A DNA stretch of 64,000 nucleotides, taken from the NCBI GenBank assembly GCA_964398655.1, contig CAYNNG010000002.1, positions 38,290 through 102,289 on the forward strand, read 5' to 3'. The notes under the pieces were generated by a model that was not told the origin of the DNA, made no database searches, and saw nothing but the letters and a program-made list of their open reading frames with translations. Shown here piece by piece: positions 15,592 through 24,139 of this stretch. A program made the position numbers and the translations under genes. The number at the start of each line of letters is the position of its first letter. Position 1 is the stretch's first letter. The DNA is from SFFI01 sp964398655 (GTDB taxonomy: Bacteria; Bacillota; Clostridia; Saccharofermentanales; DTU023).

Positions 15592-16527
15592 GTGCGCAAA
15601 ATTATGAAACTACATAGATTAGAAAAAATTTTACTTACGGTTGCTATAACTCTCGTCCTGGTGACAGGGGTGGTCTATGCTGCGGAGACCATCCTAACTA
15701 AACCTGACAAGCTAGAAAGCCAGGAAAGCTTCAGCTTCGCTAATCCTTCCAACCCAGCAGAGGCAAGTCCAGAATTAACTGCCAACTCTCAGGAGCTAGG
15801 GAAGGAGGGCAGCTCTTCCGCCACTGATACCAGGCAGGAGGAAGAAACAAGTTTGCCGGATGCAGAAAAGGCTAAGCCTGACCCCCGGGTGGGTCTTGAA
15901 CCTATTCCTGACCAGGAGAGCGACCTAGACCGGATTAAGCGTCTGATTGCCCCGGAGAGCCCTGGTGACCCCGCAAAGGACTATATGATCCGGGTCTTCA
16001 AAGATAAACAGTTGGTGACAGTTTTTGAAGATCCCAAGGGGGACGGTTCTTTTGACTATCTGATCAAGGCTTTTAACTGCTCTACGGCGGCTGAGGGCTA
16101 CGACACTCCCAGTGGACAGCACCAGCTGGGGCTCAAGCTCTACTCTGGCTATATGATCGACGCTTCTTATGGGCAATACTGTTCAGAATTTTTGCAATAC
16201 CACTACTTCCATGCCGTACCCTCTTATGGTGGAGTAGAAGAATCCGGGGTTAGCTGGGAAGACTACAACAAATTGGGCCAGGTAGCTTCACATGGCTGTA
16301 TCCGCTTAGAGACCAAGGCGGCCAAATGGATCTATGATTACTGCAAGGAAGCTACGCCCGTGGAAATCTTAGAATCCTCAGAGGACTTTCCCTATCTGCC
16401 AGAGAAGGTCGACCAGCTGAGAATGTCACCGGATGGCCCTGCCTGGGATCCGACAAATCCCAATCCCCTCAATCCCTATCAGCAAGATCCCAGCATCCTC
16501 TTGGACTACAACCGACAGGATAGCTAG
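15592..16527 (+). CDS. L,D-transpeptidase (YkuD domain), membrane-anchored, copy 2
   Basis: Paralogue of the preceding gene. A signal anchor or signal peptide at about 10-31 (ILLTVAITLVLVTGVVYAAE) is followed by an acidic linker and a YkuD domain with the conserved His in HYFHAVPSYGG and catalytic Cys in ASHGCIRL (C236). Both copies close with the same W-D-P-T-x-P-x-P-x-N-P-Y pattern after the catalytic domain, which supports tandem duplication. The start is GTG 15592 or ATG 15604; neither has a clear ribosome binding site. It lacks the Pro-rich tail of copy 1. Confidence 0.9.
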   Translation: MRKIMKLHRLEKILLTVAITLVLVTGVVYAAETILTKPDKLESQESFSFANPSNPAEASPELTANSQELGKEGSSSATDTRQEEETSLPDAEKAKPDPRVGLEPIPDQESDLDRIKRLIAPESPGDPAKDYMIRVFKDKQLVTVFEDPKGDGSFDYLIKAFNCSTAAEGYDTPSGQHQLGLKLYSGYMIDASYGQYCSEFLQYHYFHAVPSYGGVEESGVSWEDYNKLGQVASHGCIRLETKAAKWIYDYCKEATPVEILESSEDFPYLPEKVDQLRMSPDGPAWDPTNPNPLNPYQQDPSILLDYNRQDS

Positions 16528-16572
16528 TGACGCGCCTATTGATTTAGGTGTATATATAAATTATCATCTCGT

Positions 16573-16601
16573 TTGCCAATAGAATAAGTATGCGCTAAAT
16601 A
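16573..16601 (+). promoter_or_regulatory. promoter for the phosphofructokinase gene
   Basis: TTGCCA (16573-16578) and TAAATA (16596-16601) lie 17 bases apart, about 20 bases before the ATG. The ribosome binding site TAGGAGG follows at a normal distance. Confidence 0.5.
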
Positions 16602-16619
16602 CAGTTTAGGAGGTTAAGT

Positions 16620-17870
16620 ATGAAAGGAAACCTAATTTACGGACAATCTGGTGGCCCGACTTCAGTCATTAACGCAAGTGCAGCAGGGGTTTTTTTGGAA
16701 GCCCTGGCGCACAAGGAAGATATTGAAAAAGTTTATGCCGCTCATCATGGCATCGTAGGTATTTTAGAAGAGGACTTTTTTGACATGGGCCAGGAGGATC
16801 CTAAAGAACTGGAACTCCTGAAACAAACGCCTTCTTCAGAACTGGGCTCTTGCCGCTATAAGCTTGCTGCTTTGGAAGAGGATGAGAGTGACTATGCGCG
16901 TATCCTAGAGGTCTTCAAGAAATATAATATTAGGTATTTTCTCTACAATGGAGGTAATGACTCCATGGATACCTGCTCAAAGATTTCCAAGTACCTGCGG
17001 TCTAAAAACTACGATTGCCGCGTAATGGGAGTTCCCAAGACTATAGATAATGACTTAGCGGTAACAGACCACTGCCCTGGCTATGGCTCTGCGGCGCGCT
17101 ACATTGTCACCACCTTAATGGAAATTTATAAAGACGCTACGGTTTATGATTCTGGACAAATTACCTTGGTGGAAATCATGGGTCGGCATGCGGGCTGGCT
17201 AACCGCGGCTTCTGCGGTAGCCACAGCTAAAGGCTGCGGCCCCGACCTGATTTATTTGCCAGAGCGAGTTTTTGATCTGGAGAAGGTTATTGCGGATATC
17301 CAGAAAGTTTATGAGCGCAAGGGCAAGGTTATTGTTTGCTTCTCCGAGGGCGTACAGACAGCCGATGGTAAGTTTATTCCCGAATTAGACCCGAATGCTG
17401 ACCTCTCCGTAGACGCCTTTGGTCACAAACAACTGGGTGGTGCGGCAGAAGCTTTAGCCAAAATTGTGGGCGCCCGTATTCCTACCAAGATCAGGGCGAT
17501 CGAACTTTCTCTCATGCAGCGCTGCGCAGCCCATCTGGCTTCGGAGCGTGATGTGGAAGATAGCTTCATGGCGGGACAGGCCGCCGTACGTGCTGCTCTG
17601 GAGGGGAAAACGGACCTGATGATTGGCTTTGCCCGCCCCCTGAGCGGAGAGTACAAAACAGAAATCCAGGAAATTCCTCTGGAGCTTGTGGCCAATGCTG
17701 AGAAAAAAGTCCCAGATGAATGGATCCAGAAGGACGGAAACGGTCTGGAAAATGCTTTCTTAGACTACGTTATGCCCCTGCTCTCTGGTCAGCCGGAACG
17801 TATTTTGGATGAACATGGCCTGCCGCGTTTTGCCAAGCTAAAGTTTGTGCAAGCCGGAAAAGGTAAATAA
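16620..17870 (+). CDS. pfp: 6-phosphofructokinase, pyrophosphate-dependent type
   Basis: Phosphorylates fructose 6-phosphate in glycolysis, probably with pyrophosphate. The phosphate-binding GQSGGPTSVIN lies at 8-18. The donor-site motif reads GGNDS at 111-115, and PKTIDND at 139-145 and MGRHAGW follow. ATP enzymes have GGDGS; an Asp at the fourth position (GGNDS here) and the Lys in PKTIDND mark the PPi-using branch, so PPi dependence is inferred from family knowledge. The start has a perfect AGGAGG. At 416 residues it is of the longer clostridial type. It lies 11 bases before the SH3-domain gene. Confidence 0.93.
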   Translation: MKGNLIYGQSGGPTSVINASAAGVFLEALAHKEDIEKVYAAHHGIVGILEEDFFDMGQEDPKELELLKQTPSSELGSCRYKLAALEEDESDYARILEVFKKYNIRYFLYNGGNDSMDTCSKISKYLRSKNYDCRVMGVPKTIDNDLAVTDHCPGYGSAARYIVTTLMEIYKDATVYDSGQITLVEIMGRHAGWLTAASAVATAKGCGPDLIYLPERVFDLEKVIADIQKVYERKGKVIVCFSEGVQTADGKFIPELDPNADLSVDAFGHKQLGGAAEALAKIVGARIPTKIRAIELSLMQRCAAHLASERDVEDSFMAGQAAVRAALEGKTDLMIGFARPLSGEYKTEIQEIPLELVANAEKKVPDEWIQKDGNGLENAFLDYVMPLLSGQPERILDEHGLPRFAKLKFVQAGKGK

Positions 17871-17881
17871 GCATTAGATAA

Positions 17882-19372
17882 ATGTTACGCGCTATACTGA
17901 CCAGCCACATCAGCAAGGATGACCTTAATACCTTGAGCCTACAGCTCAATGGCGCTCTAATCGGTCAGGCTGATGCGGCAAAATCGGGCAACCGGGTAAT
18001 TAGCGGCAACCGGGAAATCCACCTGGTTGCTGGCTTTTATGCTAATACAGGGGATAGGGCAGAACGGAGATATATCCAAGAGCAAAATCGCTTGTTTAAG
18101 CTGCTGTTTGCCGATTTACAAACCCAGGGCCTGGCTGCGCTGCCAGTCTTGGCCCATAAACATTTCCCAGAGGCGGCTTTCCTCTTGATTGCCTCTGCGG
18201 AAATGGTTTTAGTGTGGCAGGATGCGCAAAAAGGCGTCTATTTACTGAGACACAAAGAACTCTATCGCCTGCAGCCGACCCTCAGACCTAGAGGACTGTG
18301 GCCGGGGGACTGGATGACCTATGGAGATTTTTACGCTTTTGTTCCTCAAGAAGAGGATCTCTTGCTATTCTTAGCGCCTGAATTTGTGGACCGCTTTAAG
18401 CCGGAGCAATTGGAGGAAGTTTTTTCCTCCAAGCTCCAGCTCTTCTCCATGATGTCAGAACTAAACCGGTTGGGCCGGACCTATGGCTTTAACTTTGAAC
18501 AGTCTTGGCTGGCCATGCAGTTCCAGCGTTTGGAAGTAAACCGCATCTATAAAGGCCACGCAAACGAGTTCCTCAGCGAGGAGGTACGCCGTATTGCCCG
18601 CACTGAGGACTTCACTAAGGCCATACCGCGTTCCAAGGTTTCTCGCGTTTTGCACGGCCAAGACCTAATACCTGTGCGCGACCCTAAGCCCATACTGAGA
18701 CCCGCCAATTTAGGTCCCAGACCGCCTAGGCCTGACCAAGCAGACCGTCCGCGTCTGGGTGACTGGCAGCGGAACCGCCAGGATGCCAGCCGGATTAATT
18801 TAATCAATGAAGAGGATCGGCAGAAGCGCCAGGCGATGCTGGATACCTATGCCCAGCGCCGCGACCCCATGGATGATTATTTTGATAAAGTTAGGGAGTT
18901 TTCTTTTACGCCCCTCAAAACCAAAATACGGCAGCTGCTGGGCAAATTTTTTAACCTCTGGCCAGGTCAGCCTTTCCTCTCGAAGTTTTTTGCCAGCTCC
19001 TGTGTGGTTCTACTCGTGCTAATCCTGGCCCTAGGCGTGCAGGGTGTTACCCGCAAACGTGGACAAGCAGAGCCTATTCGAGATACAGAACCGGTAATCG
19101 CTACAGAGCTGCCTGACCGGGATGCTGTAGTCCAGGCCCCTTTGGAGACTAACCTAGAGGTGCAGCAGCTGGTTACGGTCAACAATCTGCAGATTCGCCA
19201 GGCTAAAGATCCCAGCTCCGCCTTGATTGCCTCAATTAAGCGGGGAGAAGTCGTGGTGCAATTGGCGCCGGAAGAAGACGGTTGGGTCTATGTCAGAGCG
19301 GACCAAGGAGTGGAGGGATATGTCTATGCTTCTTACCTATTTTCCCGCGAAACGGAAACTAGTGAGCAATAA
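17882..19372 (+). CDS. membrane protein with C-terminal bacterial SH3 domain, unknown function
   Basis: Not recognised as a known protein. The 496-residue chain has a soluble N-terminal half (1-200) with alternating strands and a late DLLLFLAPEF segment that weakly recalls the PP2C phosphatase fold, but without its metal-binding aspartates. A basic and proline-rich linker spans 245-300, a membrane helix lies at 368-388, and an SH3b domain at 428-490 (NLQIRQ, GWVYVRADQGVEGYVYASYL). Orientation would put the SH3 domain outside, where such domains bind peptidoglycan. It follows the phosphofructokinase by 11 bases and is probably cotranscribed. Confidence 0.65.
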   Translation: MLRAILTSHISKDDLNTLSLQLNGALIGQADAAKSGNRVISGNREIHLVAGFYANTGDRAERRYIQEQNRLFKLLFADLQTQGLAALPVLAHKHFPEAAFLLIASAEMVLVWQDAQKGVYLLRHKELYRLQPTLRPRGLWPGDWMTYGDFYAFVPQEEDLLLFLAPEFVDRFKPEQLEEVFSSKLQLFSMMSELNRLGRTYGFNFEQSWLAMQFQRLEVNRIYKGHANEFLSEEVRRIARTEDFTKAIPRSKVSRVLHGQDLIPVRDPKPILRPANLGPRPPRPDQADRPRLGDWQRNRQDASRINLINEEDRQKRQAMLDTYAQRRDPMDDYFDKVREFSFTPLKTKIRQLLGKFFNLWPGQPFLSKFFASSCVVLLVLILALGVQGVTRKRGQAEPIRDTEPVIATELPDRDAVVQAPLETNLEVQQLVTVNNLQIRQAKDPSSALIASIKRGEVVVQLAPEEDGWVYVRADQGVEGYVYASYLFSRETETSEQ

Positions 19373-19437
19373 ACTCTGGACAAGTCCGGACTAAGTGCGT
19401 TATTATGGCTTAGCTTTGAATTTGAGCTTACAGAAAC

Positions 19438-19511
19438 GCGGGTGTAGTTCAATGGTAGAACATCAGCCTTCCAAGCTGAATACGAGGGTTCGATTCCCTT
19501 CACCCGCTCCA
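19438..19511 (+). tRNA. tRNA-Gly (anticodon UCC), CCA encoded
   Basis: Acceptor GCGGGTG pairs with CACCCGC. The anticodon stem TCAGC/GCTGA carries loop CTTCCAA, giving UCC. The T arm has GGTTCGATTCC, and the 3' end is T plus encoded CCA. It is separated from tRNA-Arg by two bases. Confidence 0.96.
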
Positions 19512-19513
19512 AT

Positions 19514-19590
19514 GGGCGCATAGCTCAGCTGGATAGAGCAACGGCCTTCTAAGCCGTAGGTCGCAGGTTCGAATCCTGCTGCGCTCGCCA
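19514..19590 (+). tRNA. tRNA-Arg (anticodon UCU), CCA encoded
   Basis: Acceptor GGGCGCA pairs with TGCGCTC (one G-U). The anticodon stem ACGGC/GCCGT carries loop CTTCTAA, giving UCU for AGA and AGG codons. The T arm is GGTTCGAATCC, and the 3' end is G plus encoded CCA. Confidence 0.96.
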
Positions 19591-19593
19591 GAG

Positions 19594-19624
19594 ACCCTGG
19601 AAACCAATTTCCAGGGTTTTTTCT
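19594..19624 (+). terminator. intrinsic terminator after tRNA-Gly/tRNA-Arg
   Basis: CCCTGGAAA (19595-19603) and TTTCCAGGG (19608-19616) make a perfect nine-base stem over a four-base loop, followed by six T. Confidence 0.9.
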
Positions 19625-19658
19625 TATAAGCCTGGGGAATCAGGATAGAAGAAGCATA

Positions 19659-19755
19659 TGTTATAATGCTTCAGGTTATGACGATCCCTGTGGACCTGGC
19701 ATTTTGGCCAGCTTCCCGCAAAATTCAGCCTGTCCACTTATCGGGCAGGGTCCCG
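19659..19755 (+). promoter_or_regulatory. extended -10 promoter and structured leader of parE
   Basis: TGT-TATAAT at 19659-19667 is an extended -10 box with no clear -35. The leader up to the ATG at 19777 can fold into nested stems: CCCTG (19686-19690) with CAGGG (19746-19750), then TGGAC (19691-19695) with GTCCA (19732-19736), and an inner CTGGC (19696-19700) with GCCAG (19707-19711). The pairing partners are visible; a regulatory role is inference. Confidence 0.5.
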
Positions 19756-19776
19756 CCAAACACAGAAAGGTAACAT

Positions 19777-21765
19777 ATGCCCAAAGCAGGAACTTACAAC
19801 AATGAGAGCATCAGCGCCCTTAAAGGAGCTGACCGGGTACGTAAACGTCCCAGTGTAATTTTTGGCTCAGACGACCTGGCTGGTTGTGAGCATTCATTTT
19901 TCGAGATCCTCTCTAACTCCATAGATGAGGCCCGTGAAGGCTATGGCAAACTGATCACAGTTACTCGCTTTAAAGACTTTTCCTTAGAAGTTGCGGATGA
20001 AGGCCGGGGTATCCCGCTGGATTATAACAAGAATGAAGATCGCTATAACTGGGAACTGGTTTATTGCGAGCTCTATGCGGGCGGTAAGTACGACAATGTG
20101 AGCGGTGGTACTTATAAATTCAGTCTGGGCTTAAATGGACTGGGTGCTTGCGCTACTCAGTATGCTTCCGAATATTTTGACGTATCAGTCTATCGCGATG
20201 GATTCCATTACGAGCTGCATTTTGAAAAGGGTGAGAATATTGGCGGGCTGAAAAAGACTCCTTATACCGGCAAAAAACGTGGGACGAGTCAACGCTGGAA
20301 GCCGGACAAAGAGGTTTTTACGGAGGTAGAAATCCCCTTAGACTACCTGCAGCAGGTCCTGCGTCAGCAGGCTATCATTAACGCGGGTATTAGCTTCCGC
20401 CTAATTGATGAAATTTCTGGCCAGACCTATGACTATTATTATGCCGACGGGATCAAGGGCCATGCCGAAGAACTTCTGGGCCAGGACGCGCTCTCGGAAC
20501 TTGCCTATTTCTCCGGCGAAGGCCGGGGTAAGGACCGACAGGATAAAGAAGAATACCTGGTTAAGGCCGAGGTGGTCTTTGCTTTCAGCAACCAGGAGCC
20601 GGTCATCGAGTACTACCACAACTCGTCCTGGCTGGAATATGGCGGATCGCCCGAACGCGCGGCGCGGTCGGCTTTTGTGGCGGAATTTGATGCGGCGGCT
20701 AAGGCGCAGAACAAATACCAAAATGAAGAAAGTAAAATTTCCTTCAAAGATATTTCTGATAGCCTGGTCCTGATCATTTCCTCCTTCTCTACCTTTTCTT
20801 CCTACGAAAACCAAACGAAGAAAGCCATCAATAACCGCTATATCCAAGCCTTCCTCACCGACCTTTTGCGCAATCACCTCCGGGTGTGGTTTATTGAGCA
20901 CCAGGCTGAGGCTAACCGTGTCTTGGACCAGATCTTGGTTAACAAACGTTCAAGAGAAAATGCTGAAAAACAAAGACTGAATCTCAAAAAACGCTTAACC
21001 GGTCAAATTGATAACATCTACCACCGGGTAGATAACTTTGTAGACTGCCGAACCAAGGATGTTAACCGGCGGGAACTCTACATCGTTGAAGGCAACTCTG
21101 CCCTCGGCTCGGTAAAAATGGCCCGAGATGCGGAATTTCAGGCGGTTATTCCCTTAAGAGGGAAGATCCTTAACTGCCTCAAAGCTTCCTATAACCAAAT
21201 TTTTAAGAATGATATCATCATGGATTTGATCAAGCTTCTTGGCTGCGGCATCCATATCGAAGGTAAGAAAAAGCGAGATATTGCAGAGTTTGACCTGGAA
21301 AAGCTACTCTGGGAGAAGATCATTATTTGTACCGACGCTGATGTCGATGGATTTCAAATCCGTACCCTGATCTTAGCCATGTTTTATCGTCTAACCCCAG
21401 AATTGATTAAAGAGGGCAAAATCTACATTGTGGAATCTCCACTTTTTGAGATTACCCACCAAGTAAAAGGCGAAGACCGGTCCTACTTTGCCTACTCAGA
21501 CCAGGAAAAAAAGCAAATTGTGGAATCCCTGCCCAAGGGTAAGGTCCATATTCAGCGGTCCAAGGGCTTGGGCGAAAACGAGCCGGAGATGATGTGGCTG
21601 ACTACCATGAATCCAGATACCAGGCGCCTATATCAAGTTTACCCTGAAGACCCGGCCAGCGCGGCTGCCTGCTTCGATACCCTCTTAGGTAATAACTTGG
21701 AGGGCCGTAAACAGTACATAGCAGACCATGGCCATGAATATATGTCTATGCTGGATGTGATTTAG
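19777..21765 (+). CDS. parE: topoisomerase IV subunit B (type IIA, ATPase subunit)
   Basis: ATPase and TOPRIM half of a type IIA topoisomerase that decatenates or relaxes DNA together with the next gene's product. The GHKL ATPase motifs are present: EILSNSIDEA (N47, D50-E51) and DEGRGIP (74-80). The TOPRIM part has IVEGNSALGS and the metal-binding TDADVDG. The second motif position is Asn, where GyrB has Asp (EGDSA); this and the next gene resemble a clostridial topoisomerase pair distinct from gyrase. At 662 residues it fits ParE. The start has GAAAGG, and the A subunit follows after 24 bases. Confidence 0.9.
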   Translation: MPKAGTYNNESISALKGADRVRKRPSVIFGSDDLAGCEHSFFEILSNSIDEAREGYGKLITVTRFKDFSLEVADEGRGIPLDYNKNEDRYNWELVYCELYAGGKYDNVSGGTYKFSLGLNGLGACATQYASEYFDVSVYRDGFHYELHFEKGENIGGLKKTPYTGKKRGTSQRWKPDKEVFTEVEIPLDYLQQVLRQQAIINAGISFRLIDEISGQTYDYYYADGIKGHAEELLGQDALSELAYFSGEGRGKDRQDKEEYLVKAEVVFAFSNQEPVIEYYHNSSWLEYGGSPERAARSAFVAEFDAAAKAQNKYQNEESKISFKDISDSLVLIISSFSTFSSYENQTKKAINNRYIQAFLTDLLRNHLRVWFIEHQAEANRVLDQILVNKRSRENAEKQRLNLKKRLTGQIDNIYHRVDNFVDCRTKDVNRRELYIVEGNSALGSVKMARDAEFQAVIPLRGKILNCLKASYNQIFKNDIIMDLIKLLGCGIHIEGKKKRDIAEFDLEKLLWEKIIICTDADVDGFQIRTLILAMFYRLTPELIKEGKIYIVESPLFEITHQVKGEDRSYFAYSDQEKKQIVESLPKGKVHIQRSKGLGENEPEMMWLTTMNPDTRRLYQVYPEDPASAAACFDTLLGNNLEGRKQYIADHGHEYMSMLDVI

Positions 21766-21789
21766 CTTAGGAGATGGAGGTAAGTTAAG

Positions 21790-24072
21790 GTGGCTAAGAA
21801 AAAATCTGGCGGTCAGGCTAATTCGGCCGCCTCGGAAAAAGAACTTCCGACCTATCAAGCTTTTGCTGAAGGCGCTAATCCGGGGGAAACAGAGTTAGTA
21901 ACCATTACGGATACACTTAAGGATAACTACATGCCCTATGCCATGTCAGTTATTGTTTCTCGGGCGATTCCAGAAATAGATGGTTTTAAGCCTTCTCAAC
22001 GCAAGGTGCTTTATACCATGTACCGCATGGGCCTCATGCGTGATCAGAGAGCTAAGTCGGCGGATATTGTTGGTCAAACTATGGCCTTTAATCCCCATGG
22101 TGACCAGACTATCTATGAGACTATGGTACGTATGACCCGGGGCAACGAGGCCCTGCTCCACCCTTGGATTGACTCCAAGGGCAACATGGGCAAAGTGTAT
22201 TCGCGGGACATGCAGTATGCTGCCTACCGTTATACAGAAGCCCGCTTGGATAAGTCTTGCGAGGCCCTGTTTCAGGGCCTGGAAAAGAATGCGGTAGATT
22301 TTGTCGATAACTATTCTGGCACCTTGCAAGAACCCCTGCTCCTGCCGGCGGCCTTGCCTACCATTTTGATTAACGCTAACCAGGGTATAGCCGTAGGCAT
22401 GGCCTCCAATATCCCTTCCTTTAACCTTAGGGAGGTGTGCGATGCTACACGAGCGCTGATTGAAGATCCTCAAGCAGATATCCTCGAAATCATGCCTGCT
22501 CCGGATTTTTCTACAGGAGCAGCGATTATTTACGACCGTGAACAGATGGCCTCCATTTATGAAACGGGGAGAGGGTCTTTTAAGCTCAAGGCCAAGTGCC
22601 AAATTACCAAGAAACCCCTGCGGATAGAGATTTTGGAAATTCCCTATACTACGACGATTGAAGCCATCATTGAAGAAGTAAATAAAAATGTTAAAAATGG
22701 CAAACTCAAGGAAATAGTGGATATCCGAGATGAAACCGACCTCAAGGGCCTTCGTATAACCCTAGACCTTAAGAAAAATTCTGACCCAGAATTGGTTTTG
22801 AAAAAACTCTATGCCTTGACTCCTTTGATTTCCTCTTTTGCCTGCAACTGCAATCTCCTGGTGGATAATAAGCCGGGGGTTATGGGGGTGCGGGAAATCC
22901 TTTTGGAATGGCTGTCCTGGCGCCGCATCTGCCTGTCTAGAGAGTTGGCTTTTGACCAGCAAAAGTTAGAAGAAAAGCTGCACCTCCTGAGAGCCTTAGA
23001 GGCAGTGCTTTTGGATATTGACCGGGCTATTCGCATTATCCGCCGGACGGAGAAGGAGGACGAGGTGGTGCCTCACTTGATGGCGGCATTCTCCATTGAT
23101 GAGGTCCAGGCAGAATATGTGGCAGAAATTAAACTACGTCACCTTAACCGCGAATATCTCTTACGCCGTACCCAGGAGATTACGGCTCTAGAAGACCAAA
23201 TCCGCGATATTGAAGCCATCCTGCACGATCGGAAACGCTTAGACCAGCTGATTTCTACACAGTTGAAAGGCTATGCCCAAACCTATGGGAAGGACCGCAA
23301 GACTCAACTGGTGGCGGCAGAGAAGCTAGAAAGTATTAAGCTTGAGCCGCAGATTGAAGACTACAATCTCAAGCTCTTCTTTACCCAAGAAGGCTACCTA
23401 AAGAAGTTACCGCTGACTTCACTGCGATCTGCCGGTGACCTCAAGGTCAAAGACGAGGACAGGATTATTCAAGAGCTAGAAACCAGCAATAAGTCGGAAA
23501 TTCTTTTCTTCTCCGACCAGGGCAATGTTTACAAGCTGTTCTGTTATGAAATTGATGACCATAAGCCCTCGCAATGGGGTGAATTTGCACCAAATATCTT
23601 GGAGCTGGAGCCGGGAGAAAAAATTCTCTTTATCCATGCCACCAAAGATTTCTCAGGCTTCTTGCTTCTAGTCTTTGAGGATGGACGTATGGTAAAGGTC
23701 TCGGTGGACAGCTACGAAACTAAGAATAAACGTAAAAAACTGGTCAATGGCATTTATGGCGGTGCCCCTCTCAAAGCACTTTTCTTTATGGCAGAAGAAA
23801 ATGGCAATGGGGACATGCTGGCGGTCTCCAGTCAAAACCGCATGATCCTCCTGGACACGGATTTGGTCCCTTATAAGAAGACAAGGTCCTCGCAAGGCAT
23901 CCAGGCTTTAGGCCTAAAGGATAAAAATGTTTTAACCGAAGCTAGCCTGATTTCGCAAGCCAAAGCGGAGGATTATGCCTATTATCGTGTGCGAACCCTT
24001 CCGGCCTTTGGACGTTTCTTAAAAGACGATTTGCTGCAGGAGAGACAGCTGACTTTAGACTTGCAGGACTAA
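21790..24072 (+). CDS. parC: topoisomerase IV subunit A (type IIA, DNA-cleaving subunit)
   Basis: Breakage-reunion subunit. The active-site tyrosine is Y148 in AAYRYTEARL, preceded by the normal QRKVLYTM, HPHGD-like NPHGDQTIYE and GNMG blocks. The remainder holds the tower and coiled-coil region and a C-terminal half whose blades (FFSDQGNVYKL, VFEDGRMVKV) look like the DNA-wrapping domain in reduced form. At 760 residues it is nearer ParC than GyrA and has no GyrA box that I can see. The start is GTG with GGAGG about 10 bases upstream. It forms an operon with parE. Confidence 0.9.
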   Translation: MAKKKSGGQANSAASEKELPTYQAFAEGANPGETELVTITDTLKDNYMPYAMSVIVSRAIPEIDGFKPSQRKVLYTMYRMGLMRDQRAKSADIVGQTMAFNPHGDQTIYETMVRMTRGNEALLHPWIDSKGNMGKVYSRDMQYAAYRYTEARLDKSCEALFQGLEKNAVDFVDNYSGTLQEPLLLPAALPTILINANQGIAVGMASNIPSFNLREVCDATRALIEDPQADILEIMPAPDFSTGAAIIYDREQMASIYETGRGSFKLKAKCQITKKPLRIEILEIPYTTTIEAIIEEVNKNVKNGKLKEIVDIRDETDLKGLRITLDLKKNSDPELVLKKLYALTPLISSFACNCNLLVDNKPGVMGVREILLEWLSWRRICLSRELAFDQQKLEEKLHLLRALEAVLLDIDRAIRIIRRTEKEDEVVPHLMAAFSIDEVQAEYVAEIKLRHLNREYLLRRTQEITALEDQIRDIEAILHDRKRLDQLISTQLKGYAQTYGKDRKTQLVAAEKLESIKLEPQIEDYNLKLFFTQEGYLKKLPLTSLRSAGDLKVKDEDRIIQELETSNKSEILFFSDQGNVYKLFCYEIDDHKPSQWGEFAPNILELEPGEKILFIHATKDFSGFLLLVFEDGRMVKVSVDSYETKNKRKKLVNGIYGGAPLKALFFMAEENGNGDMLAVSSQNRMILLDTDLVPYKKTRSSQGIQALGLKDKNVLTEASLISQAKAEDYAYYRVRTLPAFGRFLKDDLLQERQLTLDLQD

Positions 24073-24075
24073 GGT

Positions 24076-24103
24076 TTGACCGAGCGTTTTCCCTGGCTAT
24101 AAA
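24076..24103 (+). promoter_or_regulatory. promoter between parC and the deacetylase-like gene
   Basis: TTGACC (24076-24081) and TATAAA (24098-24103) lie 16 bases apart and immediately follow the parC stop. The next start codon is about 36 bases downstream. Confidence 0.55.
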
Positions 24104-24139
24104 CTTAACCACATCGGTTCGCGGGGAGGAGAATTTTAC

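Noticed and set aside
20401..20901. 166-codon - strand frame inside parE
   Set aside because: Shadow frame; the + strand protein is conserved throughout.
21946..22602. 218-codon - strand frame inside parC
   Set aside because: Antisense shadow of the conserved topoisomerase domain, with no start signal.
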